Part shown: positions 11,181 through 24,055 of the stretch, one piece after another
How the letters are laid out: each line of letters begins with the position of its first letter
Numbering within the stretch: position 1 is the stretch's first letter
Made by a program: the position numbers and the translations under genes
Notes under the pieces: model-generated
The model's database searches: none
Told to the model about the DNA's origin: nothing
What the model saw: the letters and a program-made list of their open reading frames with translations, nothing else
Assembly: GCA_015680685.1 (NCBI GenBank)
Contig: MNCI01023945.1
Coordinates: forward strand, 1,010,844-1,074,843
Direction of reading: 5' to 3'
DNA from: Gnetum montanum
Lineage: Eukaryota; Streptophyta; Gnetopsida; Gnetales; Gnetaceae
Length of the DNA: 64,000 bases

Positions 11181-13204
11181 CACACCCATGATGCAAAGTG
11201 GGTAAAGAATGGTGAAAAGGCTATGAAGGTACATTGCATGAATCCAAAGCAAAGCACATTAGTGGTATGGCATACAAACTTGCAAGCAAGAGAAGAGGGA
11301 TAGTAGTATGATAACATATGCATGAATATAACTGTAGGAGTTTGATCTTGACATGCATGTTGCTAAGTGTAAAAGCTGCAAAGCAGTGAGTCTTGTTGGC
11401 ACATGCAACAATGCAATATGACATCATGGTGAATCAAATTGACAATGCAAATAGTATAGACAATAATGAAGATGCATAGAGATTTTTACTAGGGGGCACA
11501 TGCTCCTAAACTTGGGGACACATAATCTCATACAATTCACATGATTTGCATGACCTTGAAGATGTGTGTTCATGCCCTACTTAGAGCAAGATAAAGAGTG
11601 TGTTGCTTATAGATATCACCACCAAGGAAAAGGAGTCGGTTGCTAGACATGTATCTCATGTTTTTAAATAATTGTTTTAAATTTAATTTTATTTTTCCTT
11701 TTCTTTTATGCATGTATGTTTTCATGCATTTTATTAATGTTTTATATGTTTGATTGTCTTGCAAACATGGATTTCCTAGGAACATCCAATAGTAGAAGAA
11801 AGCAAGAAGACAAAACAGAAGTCTTAGAAAAAGGTATTTTCCACCAAAAATTTAGGCCTAGGTGGCTAGTAGCAATAGAGGAAGAGATGATGTTGGATTA
11901 AAGATGATGATCATGATATGTTTGGATTTTGTATTTTTATTTTTGAGGGAATGTTATGTATTTTACATTGATGTTGGCATGTACCTAGGATGGACATTTA
12001 CATAAACATTAGCTATGTTACAAGGGTTATTGGTTTTTATGGACTATGTGTACATTTTATGTGTTTATAGTTTATAGTTTATATTTTTTCTATTTTTATG
12101 TTTTCTAGGATTTCAATGTTTATGAAATTTTTAAGTTTTCAAGTATTTATGTGTTTTCATTTTTTTTTCTAATTCAAAATCAAATAAATAGCTATTTCAA
12201 CAAAAGTTTAGATGCAAATAAAAGAAAAACTAAATGATGTTGATTGAACATAAAGAAAAATCTGGAAAAGCATTAACCATTTAAAAAATGTAAAGTAAAG
12301 AAAGAAACATCAATATTTAAAACTAACTAAGAAAATATATTATATGCTAGAGGAAGGATAATCATGAGTAGGGTAATAATAATTGTAGTATAAATAGGTG
12401 TGACAAGACCATTAATTTGGAAAATATGCATGAAAATAAGTTAGTGGAATTAATAAGATTGACATGATAGAGGATTACACTTTATGGAATTAATAAGATT
12501 GACATGATAGAGATTTTTAGGTAGTGAGACATAAGGATTCTCATCATCATCATCATCATGAATGTTGATGCCTTAATCACCTTTGTTATATTGGTCTTGG
12601 AATTGATAATTTTGGTTCTTGAAATTGATAGTAGGATGTCCCATAAGGTGATGAATTGTAGCATATCATTTCCATATTTTGGTGCTATCTAGTGCTTGAA
12701 TCTCATCTCTAATGAGAAAATATTTTACTACTATATTATTCTTTTATTCATCCAAATTTGTTAGGATTCAGAAGAAAATGCTCCAATTTGTTGATAGCTT
12801 TATAAGCAAGCATCTTCTATAGATCATTCTTAACCAATGTAATGATAAAGTCTCATTTTCTACATGTGATCATGTAACTATGTTTTCTCATATGTAAATG
12901 CTTGAGCTTTCTACATCTCCATTAGTTTACAAACTTGAAAGCTATTAGAGGAGTTGGATCCCTATCCATACATGATATCAAAGAACATCCCCTACACACA
13001 CTTAGAAAAAATATCAAGTGCAAATCAAAAATAGAAAATGACTAAGAAAGTATGACTAAATATGCAAAAATAAAAATCATAGAAAAAACCTATGAGCTTA
13101 TATGAAATGAGTTTGAGACACTGAAAAACCTATTAGCCCTTCCTCTAGCACCAAAAATGTTCCTGCAAAATTGTTCTTTTATAGCCTTGCAAGAATACCT
13201 CCAC
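11181..13204. other. Intergenic DNA, no gene recognised
   Basis: AT-rich. It may hold more of the decayed gypsy element but no motif can be read. A 28-base sequence is duplicated at 12445 and 12485. A short CAT/ATC run lies at 12541-12559. Confidence 0.55.
12445..12512. repeat. Short direct duplication, 40-bp step
   Basis: The 28-base stretch starting TGGAATTAATAAGATTGAC occurs at 12445 and again at 12485. Confidence 0.85.
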
Positions 13205-13290
13205 GGATTAGATGTTAAGTATCCAACTTAAAATCATAAATAGTCTTCAAATCAATATAACCCTTGATAAACCAATGATTATGACATAAA
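13205..13290. repeat. Arm 2 of a distant inverted repeat
   Basis: Inverted match to 8347-8432. Confidence 0.6.
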
Positions 13291-16200
13291 GAAACATGAT
13301 CTTCTAATCAAATATAGACTTAGCTCTCCACCCATGGACTAGGAACGATAGCAAGAATGATGATAAAAAATAAGTCTAAATAATAGAATTGATAATGTCT
13401 AACCAATGTAAATACAAAATAATTAATAAAATTATGCTTATGATGACTTAGAATAAAATGTAAATGATAAACAAGAGGACTAATATGGGAAAAATGATTT
13501 TGGTACTCCCTTTTCAATAATCAATGTAGCTTATTAATAAAGTATAAAGTTCACCTCCTATGGAGGACCAAAACTCTAAGAGATGATGAAAAAAAACATT
13601 GGGAGATAAAATTAATAATAAATACTTATTTTATGAGTAAATTAGGGATTTTCATAATGGAATTTTATCTTTAAAAAATGTAAATATGAGTGGAGAAGTT
13701 ATAGATGTTATTCGAAATTGATTGGAAGTCAAAACAAGGTAGTTTTAATGAACTATTTGATAAGTGATGCTAGAGTTAAAAAAAAAACTAATACTAGCAT
13801 AAGTGATGTGAATACTACCCAAGTGAAGCATTAGAAGCTCTAAGGAACTTTAGTATTTGACTGAGCTTGTAGACTATTAGAAGGAGTTGGGCTAACCATG
13901 AAGCATTGCAGTAGATGTTGAGAAGGTACATGCTCCTTTTGTTAATCTTTTAAAAATTCAAAAAAGTCCATTGGATATCAAGAAATCAATCTCATATTTG
14001 GATTTTGATCCAATATTTATAGCCTAGGGTTTTCAAATTGATCTTAAGTTAAGTGGAGTTGAATTAAAGATCAATTTTGAAAAGTTAATGTTAGAAAAAG
14101 CTAAGTCATGAAAGTGACACAGGACATTGACACAATAATGTTGATGCTAACATAGTGACACTAACACTCATGTCACGTCACTTAACTATACTTAGAAAAA
14201 TTTGCATGTTTCACATCTTACCTTATGTCTCCCTCAAACCTTCCAAAACTGATGTAGATTTAACTAAGGTAGTTGATGTTGATGTGAAACTAAGAAAACA
14301 ATTTTGTTGAAAGATAAACTTATAAAGTATACTAAATAATTGACTAAGACAAGTGATGTTAATGTTGTGTTAGTGTGACCTAACCACACTTGGAAAAATT
14401 TGTCTCATATCTTCTGGAGTTTGCTAAAACTACTCAAATTTGATGCCTGTCACCTTAGAATTGATGTACATTCATCACTCAAGAATTAATGGAGGTAAAA
14501 TCTAGATTAGAATATAAGTTTAAGATACATGCTAGAAATTTTTCTAATGAAGGTGATGTAAATTCTGCATCAGCATCAGTTGGCCAACCTTTAAAAAGTT
14601 TCTTATTTCATGGCTTGAGGAACTCACTAACTGGGTTATGACTCAAAATAGTTTTAAAAGAAATTTGGAAGAAAAAATATGCCTTATGATGTTTTTTTTT
14701 CTGGGACTTCTTAGTGCTTCCATTTGATGTGAAATGTTGAATCCTAGTCATTCTAGTAAGGGAGAATACAATAAAACTAGGTACATTAGGTACCTCATTA
14801 TGTGAAGTTGTAATCATTGATGATACCCTTTGGGATTTTAACCTATGGAATTTAAGGTCAAAAACTTAAAGGTCATGCTAGCATGGAGTTGTAGAGCCAA
14901 CAATGGCAAGTGGTAAGAGTTGAGTAAAGTGGGATAAAAAGGGATTGATCACCCCTTCAATATTTTGCCCTAATCATGATGATAGTGTTGGATTACCTCT
15001 AAGGATCTTAGATGTTATAGGAAGACAATCCTAGGGGCCAAATTTCAACATTTGTTCCTATCATATTCATCATTAATAAAGGTCATTTTTCTTTTAATAT
15101 GCTATATTGAAATGCTAATTATTTCTTTTTAAGCATATTATTAGAGTTATTAGTGAAGAATTGTCATTAATCCTTGACATCCAAAAACAAGATGTTACAT
15201 AAGTCCAATTCAATAGAAACTAATCAAACAATGATACAACATCAGCCAAAATGTATGAGAAATATCATTCCAAGCAATTCTATATCAAATAACAATGGTG
15301 TATATCAAACTAGACAAGAATGGAGCACTATGAAATATTATTTTGATGTCATCTCCTTAGCACTAGGTCCTTTCCAATCTACCTAAAAACTATGATCATG
15401 ATCTCACTGCTAGTGAATTACTACTGGTATCAACTATCTTTTTTCATACTATGAGCTTACTACTTTCTAGTTATCACTTACATTGATTTTCATTATAAAA
15501 GCTAGCACAAATTGTGACCTTAGTACAAGTTAGATCTTAGTGCAAGTTAGACCTCAGCAATATTAAAATCTTTCTTAGTAAAACCCTACCACTAAGTGAC
15601 CATGATTGATCCTAAACCATGATCAAGCAACTAGTATGACGCAAGTTACCAAAAAAATAAAAAAATTTGCCATTACTACACCATGAGTTAAGTGCTAGTT
15701 TGTTGAATGCCATTATGAGTGCTACTTGACTAGAATTTTAGGTGAAATATGTCATAGTAATTTAATCATAATTTCACCACCATCAAAGCTACTATTTTGT
15801 GCAATCACAAATATGCTACTAGAGGACTAAAATTCAAGTCCTTTCAACATGTTTGGAATTAACGAGGCATGAGTAGTGTAAGTTTCTAGATTTGCTAGAA
15901 TTGTTAACATATACAAATACTACTAGGGTTTGAGTTTGGCATGAATTAGCTACAAGTTGGAACTTAACTTAAATACCAAATCATGGTGAATTTAGCCAAG
16001 GAAATAAACATAGAAACCCTTGAACATAAACCTAGAAAAATACAATAATGTCATATTTGTAGATCGCTATTATAGTTATCCTAATTCCATGATTAGAAAA
16101 GTATATCTAGGTGTCTATGAGAAAGATAGAAAAAAATTTTACATCCAAATGTAAATAAAAAAAATTTCAATTTAACCTAAAATCATGATGATATCCTACT

Positions 16201-18450
16201 TGACCTTACTATTTACATGGCAGTAATCAATGAAATTCAATTTACATGAATAATTTGCAATACAATCCTATCTCAATATTTTTTTTACCTTGTATTCCAT
16301 TGCCTCTAAATCTATAGTTTTTTGTACATCTCGTTACTTGTTGATCTCACATATGAATTCATGTTAGATGTGATTCAAGGCTAAACAAATGACATATTTA
16401 ATTCAAGGTAGACCTAACCTAGTGTAGATCCATTATCAACCTTGACTCATTCCACTTTGCTAAAGTTCACTCATGTGGTTCTCAACTATATGTAGAATAG
16501 ATCTAATGGGTTTAAGGTTATTCTTAAATAAGCTTAACATCTTACTTCTCTAATTGACATGAGACTTTAATAATTAACTTAAGACTTTTGTTATTGGAAC
16601 AATGTTCCCTTAAACCCAAGACTTGCACTAATCTAATAATTTAACAAGAGACCTTCTAAGCATCTCTTATTAAAATATTCCTTTCACCCTATGATCCTAA
16701 TCTTCATCCTATCATCTTATCTACATTGACTCTCAACACAATTACTTACCTACTCCATAGTATCCACATGGCATTATCATTGCATAAAAACAAGGTAAAA
16801 TCAAAATAACATATTAAGGTGATATGAGTAACTTATCATGTAGTAGATAATGTTATCCAATTATATCATTAGATACCCCTAAGCACCTTCATTCATTAAA
16901 CCAATGTAGTTGGCTATATAATCTCATATTATTAGTGTCATGTTCCCATTCCCAAATGATGTCATTTTGTAATTATAAATTATGAATATTATTAAAAGAG
17001 CATTAATGAAAGGGCATGTATCTTGAGAAAATATTTCAAACTTTAACCTAAGGTATTTATATTAGTAACTTAGAGGTGGTGACAACATGCAGTTGCAAAG
17101 CTAGGAAAGATGAGTGATGAGAGGCAGATGTAGTAGGAAAGAATAGAACTTAGCCATCCCTTTAGGCTAGAGTTATGTCTAACTATAATGGAAGTGCTAG
17201 ATTATTTATAAGGGATAAATGGTGAAGGAAGAAAACCCTAGGAAACCTTAAAGCATGACCAAGATATTCATTTTTGTAGCGACTAAAAAATTTAGTGCTA
17301 GAAAAATCGAAGTTCCCAGCCAATACAGCTTTAAACCCAAATCCCAAGAACCTTTGAAGAACAAGATTCAACGTGCCCTCGACTATCTTGATGATCATCC
17401 AAGGACTTACAAAGTGTCAATGGGGGTAATAAAATGAGATTGCAGTATAAATCTAAAAATATATGCACAAACTAAACCAAATCTAGCTATCTTACATAAA
17501 AATTTGAAACTGTAAACTTTATTCTAATAAAACAAAGAGAGTTCAAAGTGTGTACAAGTGTGCCTAAGGAAGAAAAAGGGGGTTCAATTAACAGGGGGTT
17601 TGGAATCTATTGAAATTGACAACTTTGAGCACCACAATCAGCTCCATGATCTAGACACTCCATAAGTCCTGAAATTATGAAGCCTTGCTATACTCCTCAC
17701 TAGATCTAACATTGGTGGTGTAGGAGGGTAAGATGTGTGGAGGTTTAGGCTACCAAGAAGAGCCATGCTGGAAGTCTCAATGCCCAAGTTGCTTAGCATT
17801 GGTACAGAACCACCCACAATATTAGAGGGGTATAATAGTAGTCATAATGGTTACAAGTCCCATGCTAAGATTGCTCCAAAAGCCTTGTATTCGCAATGAA
17901 TTCTCAAAGCTCTTGAATGTAAAATGCTACAAATCTCAAAAGGGTGGTGCCGTTGAAAGTTGGGAACCTTTCTTTGGTGTTGGAGCTTGGTTTTTATAAG
18001 TTTTTGATTATAAATTTTGTTGCAAAGTTCTATCTAATTGCTAATAGATTGTTTCTATGTATAGATGTTGCAAGTGTCTAAATCTAGCATGGTTTTTTTC
18101 TATGGTAAGTTTTGATACCTTCCATGGCAGCAAAACCATTCCATTTACCAAAAATAGTGAATTTGAATTTTACCCATGTTGGCTTCTTCCACCCATCCTA
18201 GGCCTTCCAACAACAATGTTGGATTTGCAAAAACCACATTGGGGGTATGACATCCACATTGTGGGTATGAAACCCATGCTAGGATATAACATCTATGGTG
18301 AAGCTATAGAAGTCATGTTGAGGCTAGAACAATGCTAAAGTATTGATACTATGCTAGAGCAATGCTAGGAAAGGGGGAGAGTGGGAAGGAGCAAAGTTGG
18401 GAATGCAGGAGTTATACCCTCCAATGTTGGGCATAGGTGATGTTATACAT
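13291..18450. other. Intergenic DNA, no gene recognised
   Basis: AT-rich with only short frames. The best is 17255-17437 (+, 60 residues, KFSARKIEVPSQYSFKPK), which is unrecognised. Near 14160-14240 and 14380-14420 a decayed repeat of about 220 bp is visible (ACTTAGAAAAATTTG versus ACTTGGAAAAATTTG). Confidence 0.5.
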
Positions 18451-18451
18451 C

Positions 18452-18508
18452 CCATCTTCCCCTCCTCCACCCCCCACCCCCACCCCCATCCCCACAACCC
18501 CCCTCCCA
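18452..18508. other. C-rich tract, possible G-quadruplex on the minus strand
   Basis: The plus strand is mostly C in runs of four to six (CACCCCCACCCCCATCCCC), giving at least six G-runs of four or more on the minus strand. A shorter C-rich tract is at 18598-18612. The Pro-rich and Gly-rich frames across it are composition artefacts. Confidence 0.7.
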
Positions 18509-18509
18509 A

Positions 18510-20200
18510 TAGGTATTTCCAACGTAGCAAAGATTATACCCCCCACAAAACCCATGAAAATGCCAATTTTTTGTAGTCCAAATGGCATTTTTGAACCCAC
18601 CCCCCACCCCCGCAAGCCCAAATATGAACATAGTATGACTTTTTTCACTTGGGGGTTGGGACTTTGTCCACTTATGAGGCATTTTTCAGCCCCAAAAGTT
18701 AAAGTATGTGAAATTTCATCTCATGGATTACAATCTTCACATTTTACAATGAAATTTTACCATCGAGTTTTATGGGGTGAAAGTTACAATGATAAAAGGT
18801 TACAACATGCATTTTCTTGGGGGTGTTTCATAGGCCCCTCTTTTTTGGTATATTGAGGATTCACCCAAGAGGCACCAACAAAGAATACAAAACACCATTG
18901 TAAGTCCATCATCAACATTCCCTCTCTGTGCTTGATTCAGTAGTGTCGAACCATGCCAAAGAATTCTTATGATGATGGGATAAGTCTACGATGGAGAAAT
19001 GATCATGAGGTTTAACAATGAGTTCCATGGGCTAATCTCATGGCTACAATATGGCTTTAACATGTTGAACAAGCAATTAGTCTTCGCACTTTATTCTTTG
19101 AATTGTTGGTCACTCGACAATGCATTTGATGAACGAACACTCCACTCCAAGGTCCCTTTGGCCATTAGGCTCCTTCCTTTGCATGTTTGAAGCCATGGGT
19201 TTGTCTTTTGATCTTCATTAGTCTTTCAACTTCTCGGTAATGTGCCTCCTCCTTTTTTTGTGGGGCAAAACCTTCATTGGATTTCTTTGCCAAGTTCAAG
19301 TTTCATTTGGTTTTCTTATCAAATGAGATGTGTTACCTCCAATGAACTTAATGGTTTTTCTTATCAAATGAGATGTGTTATACTCAATGGACTTGTGAAT
19401 GGAGCATAATGAAGGGATGTCATATGACCATAATGCATGAGTGTGTGACATAGGTCAACATTGTTACTTAAGGGTAAGGAAGATTATAGTTTGGCTATGG
19501 GGCTAGGCTCAAAGAGAGGTAACAAAAGGGAAGTGGCATAAGCACTCTTGGTATGGTAGGACAAACTCACTGAATCTTGCTTGTTGAGGTCACTTGATGA
19601 CTTGCTGCTGTAAAGAGTTGCACCTTTACGATGACTCCAAGCTTCATCCTACAAGCATAACTCCAAGAGAATAAGAAATAAGACAAGGAAAACATGTTGT
19701 TACAAAGTAATGCATAGGGCTACATGAGATAACCAAAAAACTAGGCCACAACAGGTTACCATCGTTACAACATAGGGAAATCTATGCTATGTGCATTAGA
19801 TTTACAAAGCTCTATAGTTCATGCATTGTGCCAAACAAGGAGAGAGAGATAGAGCATGCAGGCTCACTTGTTGTAGATCATCAAAGTCATTAACATTGGT
19901 CATCCATTACAACCTATCAATAATGATAAAGAACACTACAAGAAAACATGTGAGTATTAGATGTAATCAAGGCTATGTGATGGCTTTAATGTTACACTAT
20001 AAGGGTTTGATGATGTCATGAGCAACTGTAAGTTCTGGTGAGGAACTTGGTTTCAAGTGCTTTCTCCTCACCATCACAGTCTAGATGGGAATTTTGACTA
20101 AGGGACCCTTCGTGATATTTTTGGCTTTGAGGTTGATGGTCATGGGGCTACTTCAGGGTGTTATGGCTGAATTTTCAAGGCTCAAGGTTTGGATATTTAA
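18510..20200. other. Intergenic DNA, no gene recognised
   Basis: Short unsupported frames only. A 25-base duplication (TTTTCTTATCAAATGAGATG...) lies at 19311 and about 19355. Confidence 0.5.
19311..19380. repeat. Short direct duplication, about 45-bp step
   Basis: TTTTCTTATCAAATGAGATG plus TGTTA occurs twice, followed in both copies by a related CAATGAACTTA/CAATGGACTTG stretch. Confidence 0.8.
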
Positions 20201-20880
20201 GGTCAACTTAGTTTAAAAACATCAAGAGAGGGGCTTATTTAGGCTTTAAGATTAGTCAAATCTTCTTGCTTATTCTCTTAGCTCATTCCTACATGACAAC
20301 ATAAGCATATCAAGTGGGACGTATTTGATATAATTGTTAAATAATGTCAAAACATTGTATAATACTCTAGTCATAGTATATCAATGGTTAGATAAGGTCT
20401 AAGCATGGTCAAAAAATTCTATGAGGTATGAGTTAAAGGTAGTGTGAGGTCAAACATGGTCAACTATGGTTACATTTTGCTAGTTTTAGGCCTTAGTAAG
20501 CCATGTTGCTAGTTTAAGGCCTTGGCATGCCATGTTGCTAGTTTAAGACCTTGGCAAGCCATAGTTGCATGGTGTTAAATTATGATCAAGGATGGTCAAA
20601 TCCCATTAGCTAACATCAATAAAAGGGTAACAAAGGTCCACTTAGGCCATAATAAAGAGAACAAGGACAAATGTGATGAAACTGAAGTGATGTAAAGGCT
20701 AAATAAGGTCAACTAAAGGTAGTGAAGGTCAACAATGCATAACAAGGTCAACAAAAGTCAAAACACCATGAAATAAGGTCAAATCAATCAAAGTGGAATA
20801 CATGTAGTAAAACATGGTCAATATTGGTTAAAAAGATTAGATTTTGCTAATTTTAGGCCTTAGCAGGCCATGGTATGAGG
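20200..20880. repeat. Region dense in GGTCAA motifs with 29-bp repeats
   Basis: GGTCAA occurs at least ten times (for example AAGGTCAACTA, GAAGGTCAACA, CAAGGTCAACA), mixed with the 29-bp tandem units at 20477-20563 and a further single copy at 20838-20868. It looks like a decayed tandem family; no coding frame is seen. Confidence 0.6.
20477..20563. repeat. Three 29-bp tandem units
   Basis: Units start at 20477, 20506 and 20535, with consensus TTGCTAGTTTAAGGCCTTGG then CAAGCCATG. The inner GGCCTTGGCAAGCC is nearly self-complementary. The same unit recurs at 26053-26141. Confidence 0.85.
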
Positions 20881-20980
20881 CTACAATGTTGATAAGTGAG
20901 TTTTGTCATATATGGAGGTTGTTTTAGGGTTGGTTTTTGTTTTTGTTTTTTGTCAAGAATGAGGTTTTTCTAGGCACCCA

Positions 20981-22830
20981 CATTGGACCCACACTAGCTA
21001 GCATGGGTGGGATGATCTCTAGTATGGATAGGGTGGTCATGTGGTTTCCTAGGTTGATTTTGACTAGTTTTTGACTACTGATGGCCTGTATGATCAATGC
21101 AATGGACTAGGGAGGAAAATCGATTAATTATGATGTTGATTTGAACCTTTGGAAGTCATGCATGAGGCCTAGAACTGCCACCCACACTGGAGCAACACTA
21201 GCTAGCATGGCTACTAAGGAAAATTGAATTTATGCTACCCAAGGGGTTAAAATTGGTGTTCTATGGACTTCCTAGGGTAGTGCAGGGTCACAATGGTCAA
21301 AATTGATCATTTTGGAGGTCAAAACTTACAACAAAAGTAGGTTTAGGATCATACCCCACAAAGCCATGCTGGCCAATGAGGATGGAGGGGGTCTCAGTGT
21401 GGCTATCCTAGATTTGGGTGATTACAAGGTCAAATTATAGCTAAATCCAAGGTTTTACAATTGTGTGCTCACCAATCATGTTTTCAAGCCATTTAAAGGG
21501 TGTTTTACGTGTAGAATCTAGTTGGGGACTTCACCCATGCTAGGGCCATGCTAACTAGTGTGGCTCCAGTACCCCTTAGTGTGGTTGCATTTGCTTTTTT
21601 ATTTTGGGGTATTTCTAGAGGAAAATTGACCAAGTTTTTAGGATTTTTGGGTTGCTATCAATGATGTTTGAGGTTTAGGCTTAAAATTAACTATGTTTGA
21701 TGGTTATTTGGATTGTGATATGGTTATACCCCACTTAGCCACATTGGCCAATGTTGCTCCAACATGGTTGAGGGAGTCTAGTGGGCTTAAATGATTGAAA
21801 CAAGGTTGAATGATCATTAGTTTAAGGTCTTGGGGTTCTAGGGATTACTAGGCTATGTTTTAGGCTTTTGGACATGTCTATGTATTGCCAAAAGTGGTAA
21901 AAAACCTTACCCACACTAGAGCCACACTAGCCAGTGTGGCTCTAGCCTTCCCCAGTGTGGCTACATGGGAATATTGATTTTTGGTGATATTTTCCATCAA
22001 ATCGATCAAGTATTCGAGCTCCTCACATTGTAGATGTCGATAGCTAAGATTTGGCATCAAAATCGACCACTTTGAAGGCTTCTATATTTTTATGGTCATC
22101 CCTCCCTAGGCCACATTGGCGAGCATGGCCCTAGTGTGTGTGGAGGGAGGATGATAGATTTTTACCACTTTTAGTTCATTTAGTAGGGATTTATCACCTT
22201 TGGAGCCTATGGCAGGGTCCAAGGGTCAAAGTGGTACAATTTAGAATCAATTTGATGTATTTTTGGACTTCCCCTAGCTTTCTTTGTGGCATCCATGCTA
22301 GACCCATGCTAGCCAGTGTGGGTGAGGGGTCCCTTAGCATGGACGAATGGTCTTTGACTAATTTTAACTAGTTTTGTCTTGATTGGTAATGGTTGAAGAC
22401 TCTAGGAAGGTTTTAAGGTCACAAGGATGGATTTTTAGGTCATTTTATGTTATTAACTAGTTTTTATGGGTCACTTAGGCTTTGGTATGATTATACCCTC
22501 TTAGCCACGTTGGGCAGTGTTGTTCTAGCGTGGGTAAGGGGGTCTGATGGATTTTTGTGATTTAAGTGAGCTATTTTGGTGGGCTTTTGATATTTTTGTA
22601 GTCATCCATTCCTAGGCCATAATGGCCAGCATGGCCCCAACATGGATGCAAGGGGGATGACAACTTTTTATCTTTTGTAGCTTGCTTCCTGGTGTTTGAT
22701 AGAATTTGGAGCTTTTGGCTAGGTCCTAGAGTCAAAGTAGCATAATTTAAGGTTAATTTGGTGCACTTACGAGTTCCCCCATGTCTCTTTATGGCACCCA
22801 CGTTGGATCCATGATGGCTAGTGTGGGTAT
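20981..22830. repeat. Diverged tandem array, about 187-bp unit, each with a hairpin
   Basis: An imperfect palindrome of the form CCA..CTAGCTAG..TGG recurs at 20988, 21191, 21362, 21544, 21738, 21917, 22109, 22302, 22504, 22615 and 22797. Steps are 203, 171, 182, 194, 179, 192, 193, 202, 111 and 182 bp. The sequence between palindromes is far more diverged but shares phrases such as GGTCAAAAT and ATTTTTGG. The best hairpin is at 21917-21942. Not a gene: frames are short and not shared between units. Confidence 0.7.
21917..21942. other. Perfect hairpin: 10-bp stem, 6-base loop
   Basis: AGAGCCACAC, loop TAGCCA, then GTGTGGCTCT. This is the best-preserved palindrome of the array. Confidence 0.9.
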
Positions 22831-22832
22831 TG

Positions 22833-22938
22833 GGTGGTTTTGTGAAATAGCTAATACAATTCAAGACCAAGATCATGTGTATTAGGTGGTTTTGTGAAAT
22901 AGCTAATACAATCCAAGAGCAAGATCATGTGTATTAGG
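22833..22938. repeat. Two 52-bp tandem copies
   Basis: GGTGGTTTTGTGAAATAGCT... starts at 22833 and 22885, with about four differences between copies, so the duplication is recent relative to the array beside it. Confidence 0.9.
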
Positions 22939-23324
22939 GAATGCTGCAAGGGAATCCTATGCACATCTACATGAAGTAGGAGTAGGGCACTGCATACAAT
23001 CAGAGAGAGAAGATTATGCGGGTGCATTAGCCTTGGGGCACACCCCCATTGCTACTACTGGTCTAGTGTGTAGAGTGCACAGGGAATGATTTAAGTGCAA
23101 ACATCTCTGATTTATTGTAGTGGACAATGACAATGTGTAGTGGGCAATGGCAGTGGCATCATCATCATTTTTGTGGTTATTGGCAATAGCAATGGCAATG
23201 GCCATGGAAATGGAAATGATCATGGAAATTGATTGGGCATTGGCATTTGGTGTGTTACAATAGTCGTCGGTCATTGTCTGTTGTGCTGCGGTTTCTCATC
23301 ACATCACTCATGAAGCATGGGACA

Positions 23325-23430
23325 GCCAGGGTTTACCAAATTCGGCAACCACGTTGGCTAACGTGGGTCAGCAAGGGTTTGCCAAATTCGGCAACCATGT
23401 TGGCTAGCATGGGTCAACCAGGGTTTGTCT
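23325..23430. repeat. 46-bp tandem repeat carrying the same hairpin type
   Basis: The phrase AGGGTTT(A/G)CCAAATTCGGC recurs with a 46-bp period (GGG at 23329, 23375 and 23421), about 2.2 copies. Each full copy ends in a hairpin: CCACGTT-GGCT-AACGTGG at 23349-23366 (perfect 7-bp stem) and CCATGTT-GGCT-AGCATGG at 23395-23412. Confidence 0.88.
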
Positions 23431-23439
23431 TACTTAGTT

Positions 23440-23990
23440 TTGTTGGTGAGGAGGTAGGGTGTGCAGGGAGAGCCATGGGAGCAGAGCAGAGCAGTGCAGT
23501 GCAGTGCAGGCGTGTGCTGCACTAGCCAGCCAGGAAGCTATGCCACGTGGCTTTGGTTTTGTGCAGGGTAACAGAGGTGTGCACGAGGCAGCAAGCAGCA
23601 GATGAGGAGGCTTTTCCAGCACGGGGAGCAGCCAAGGCTTTTCGCAGCTCAGTGTGGCCAACAACATGTGGCGGCCAGGCTTGCGTGGAACGGAACAGCC
23701 ATGGACAGCGGTGTAGGCCCTTGGCCCTGGCCCTGGGCAGACCTGGTTAACTTGCTTGCGCAGAGGTGAGGATTTCCTGTGACTGACTGGGACGACAACA
23801 TGGCACAGGAGAATGTGTGCGGCACAACGAAGGGAGGGGCCTGCACTGCACAGAGGTGGGCGTCATGAATAGTGGCCCAAGACGGCCGCGTGGCAAGGCT
23901 ACAGGGTGAGGTAGCACAGAGCTATGCCTTAGGCAGGGCCACACTGCCAGCCAACACCCCAACGGCTGCTGGCAGGGTCTCAGCATAAAG
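23440..23990. other. GC-rich island, no gene recognised
   Basis: Clearly richer in G and C than its surroundings and starts with a GCAGA/GTGCA microsatellite (23483-23510). Several overlapping frames of 65-80 residues exist on both strands, as expected in GC-rich DNA. None has a recognisable motif. Confidence 0.55.
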
Positions 23991-24055
23991 TGTTTATTAT
24001 TATTATTATTGCATATGACGGTGTAGTGGTGTCATGGAATACTGTGGTGTATATT

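Noticed and set aside
18437-18856. Plus-strand frame with a long Pro/Thr run, and Gly-rich frames opposite
   Set aside because: Produced by the C-rich tract; no conserved motif on either strand.
20200-20880. GGTCAA cluster as a W-box (TTGACC) regulatory region
   Set aside because: The motif is part of decayed repeated phrases and no gene lies nearby, so repeat origin is simpler.
20981-22830. CRISPR-like array because of regular palindromes
   Set aside because: Plant nuclear context, units of about 187 bp with diverged bodies and no short identical repeats or unique spacers of fixed length.
23229-23986. Several overlapping frames of 65-98 codons in the GC-rich island
   Set aside because: They overlap on both strands, as GC-rich DNA does by chance, and have no recognisable domain.
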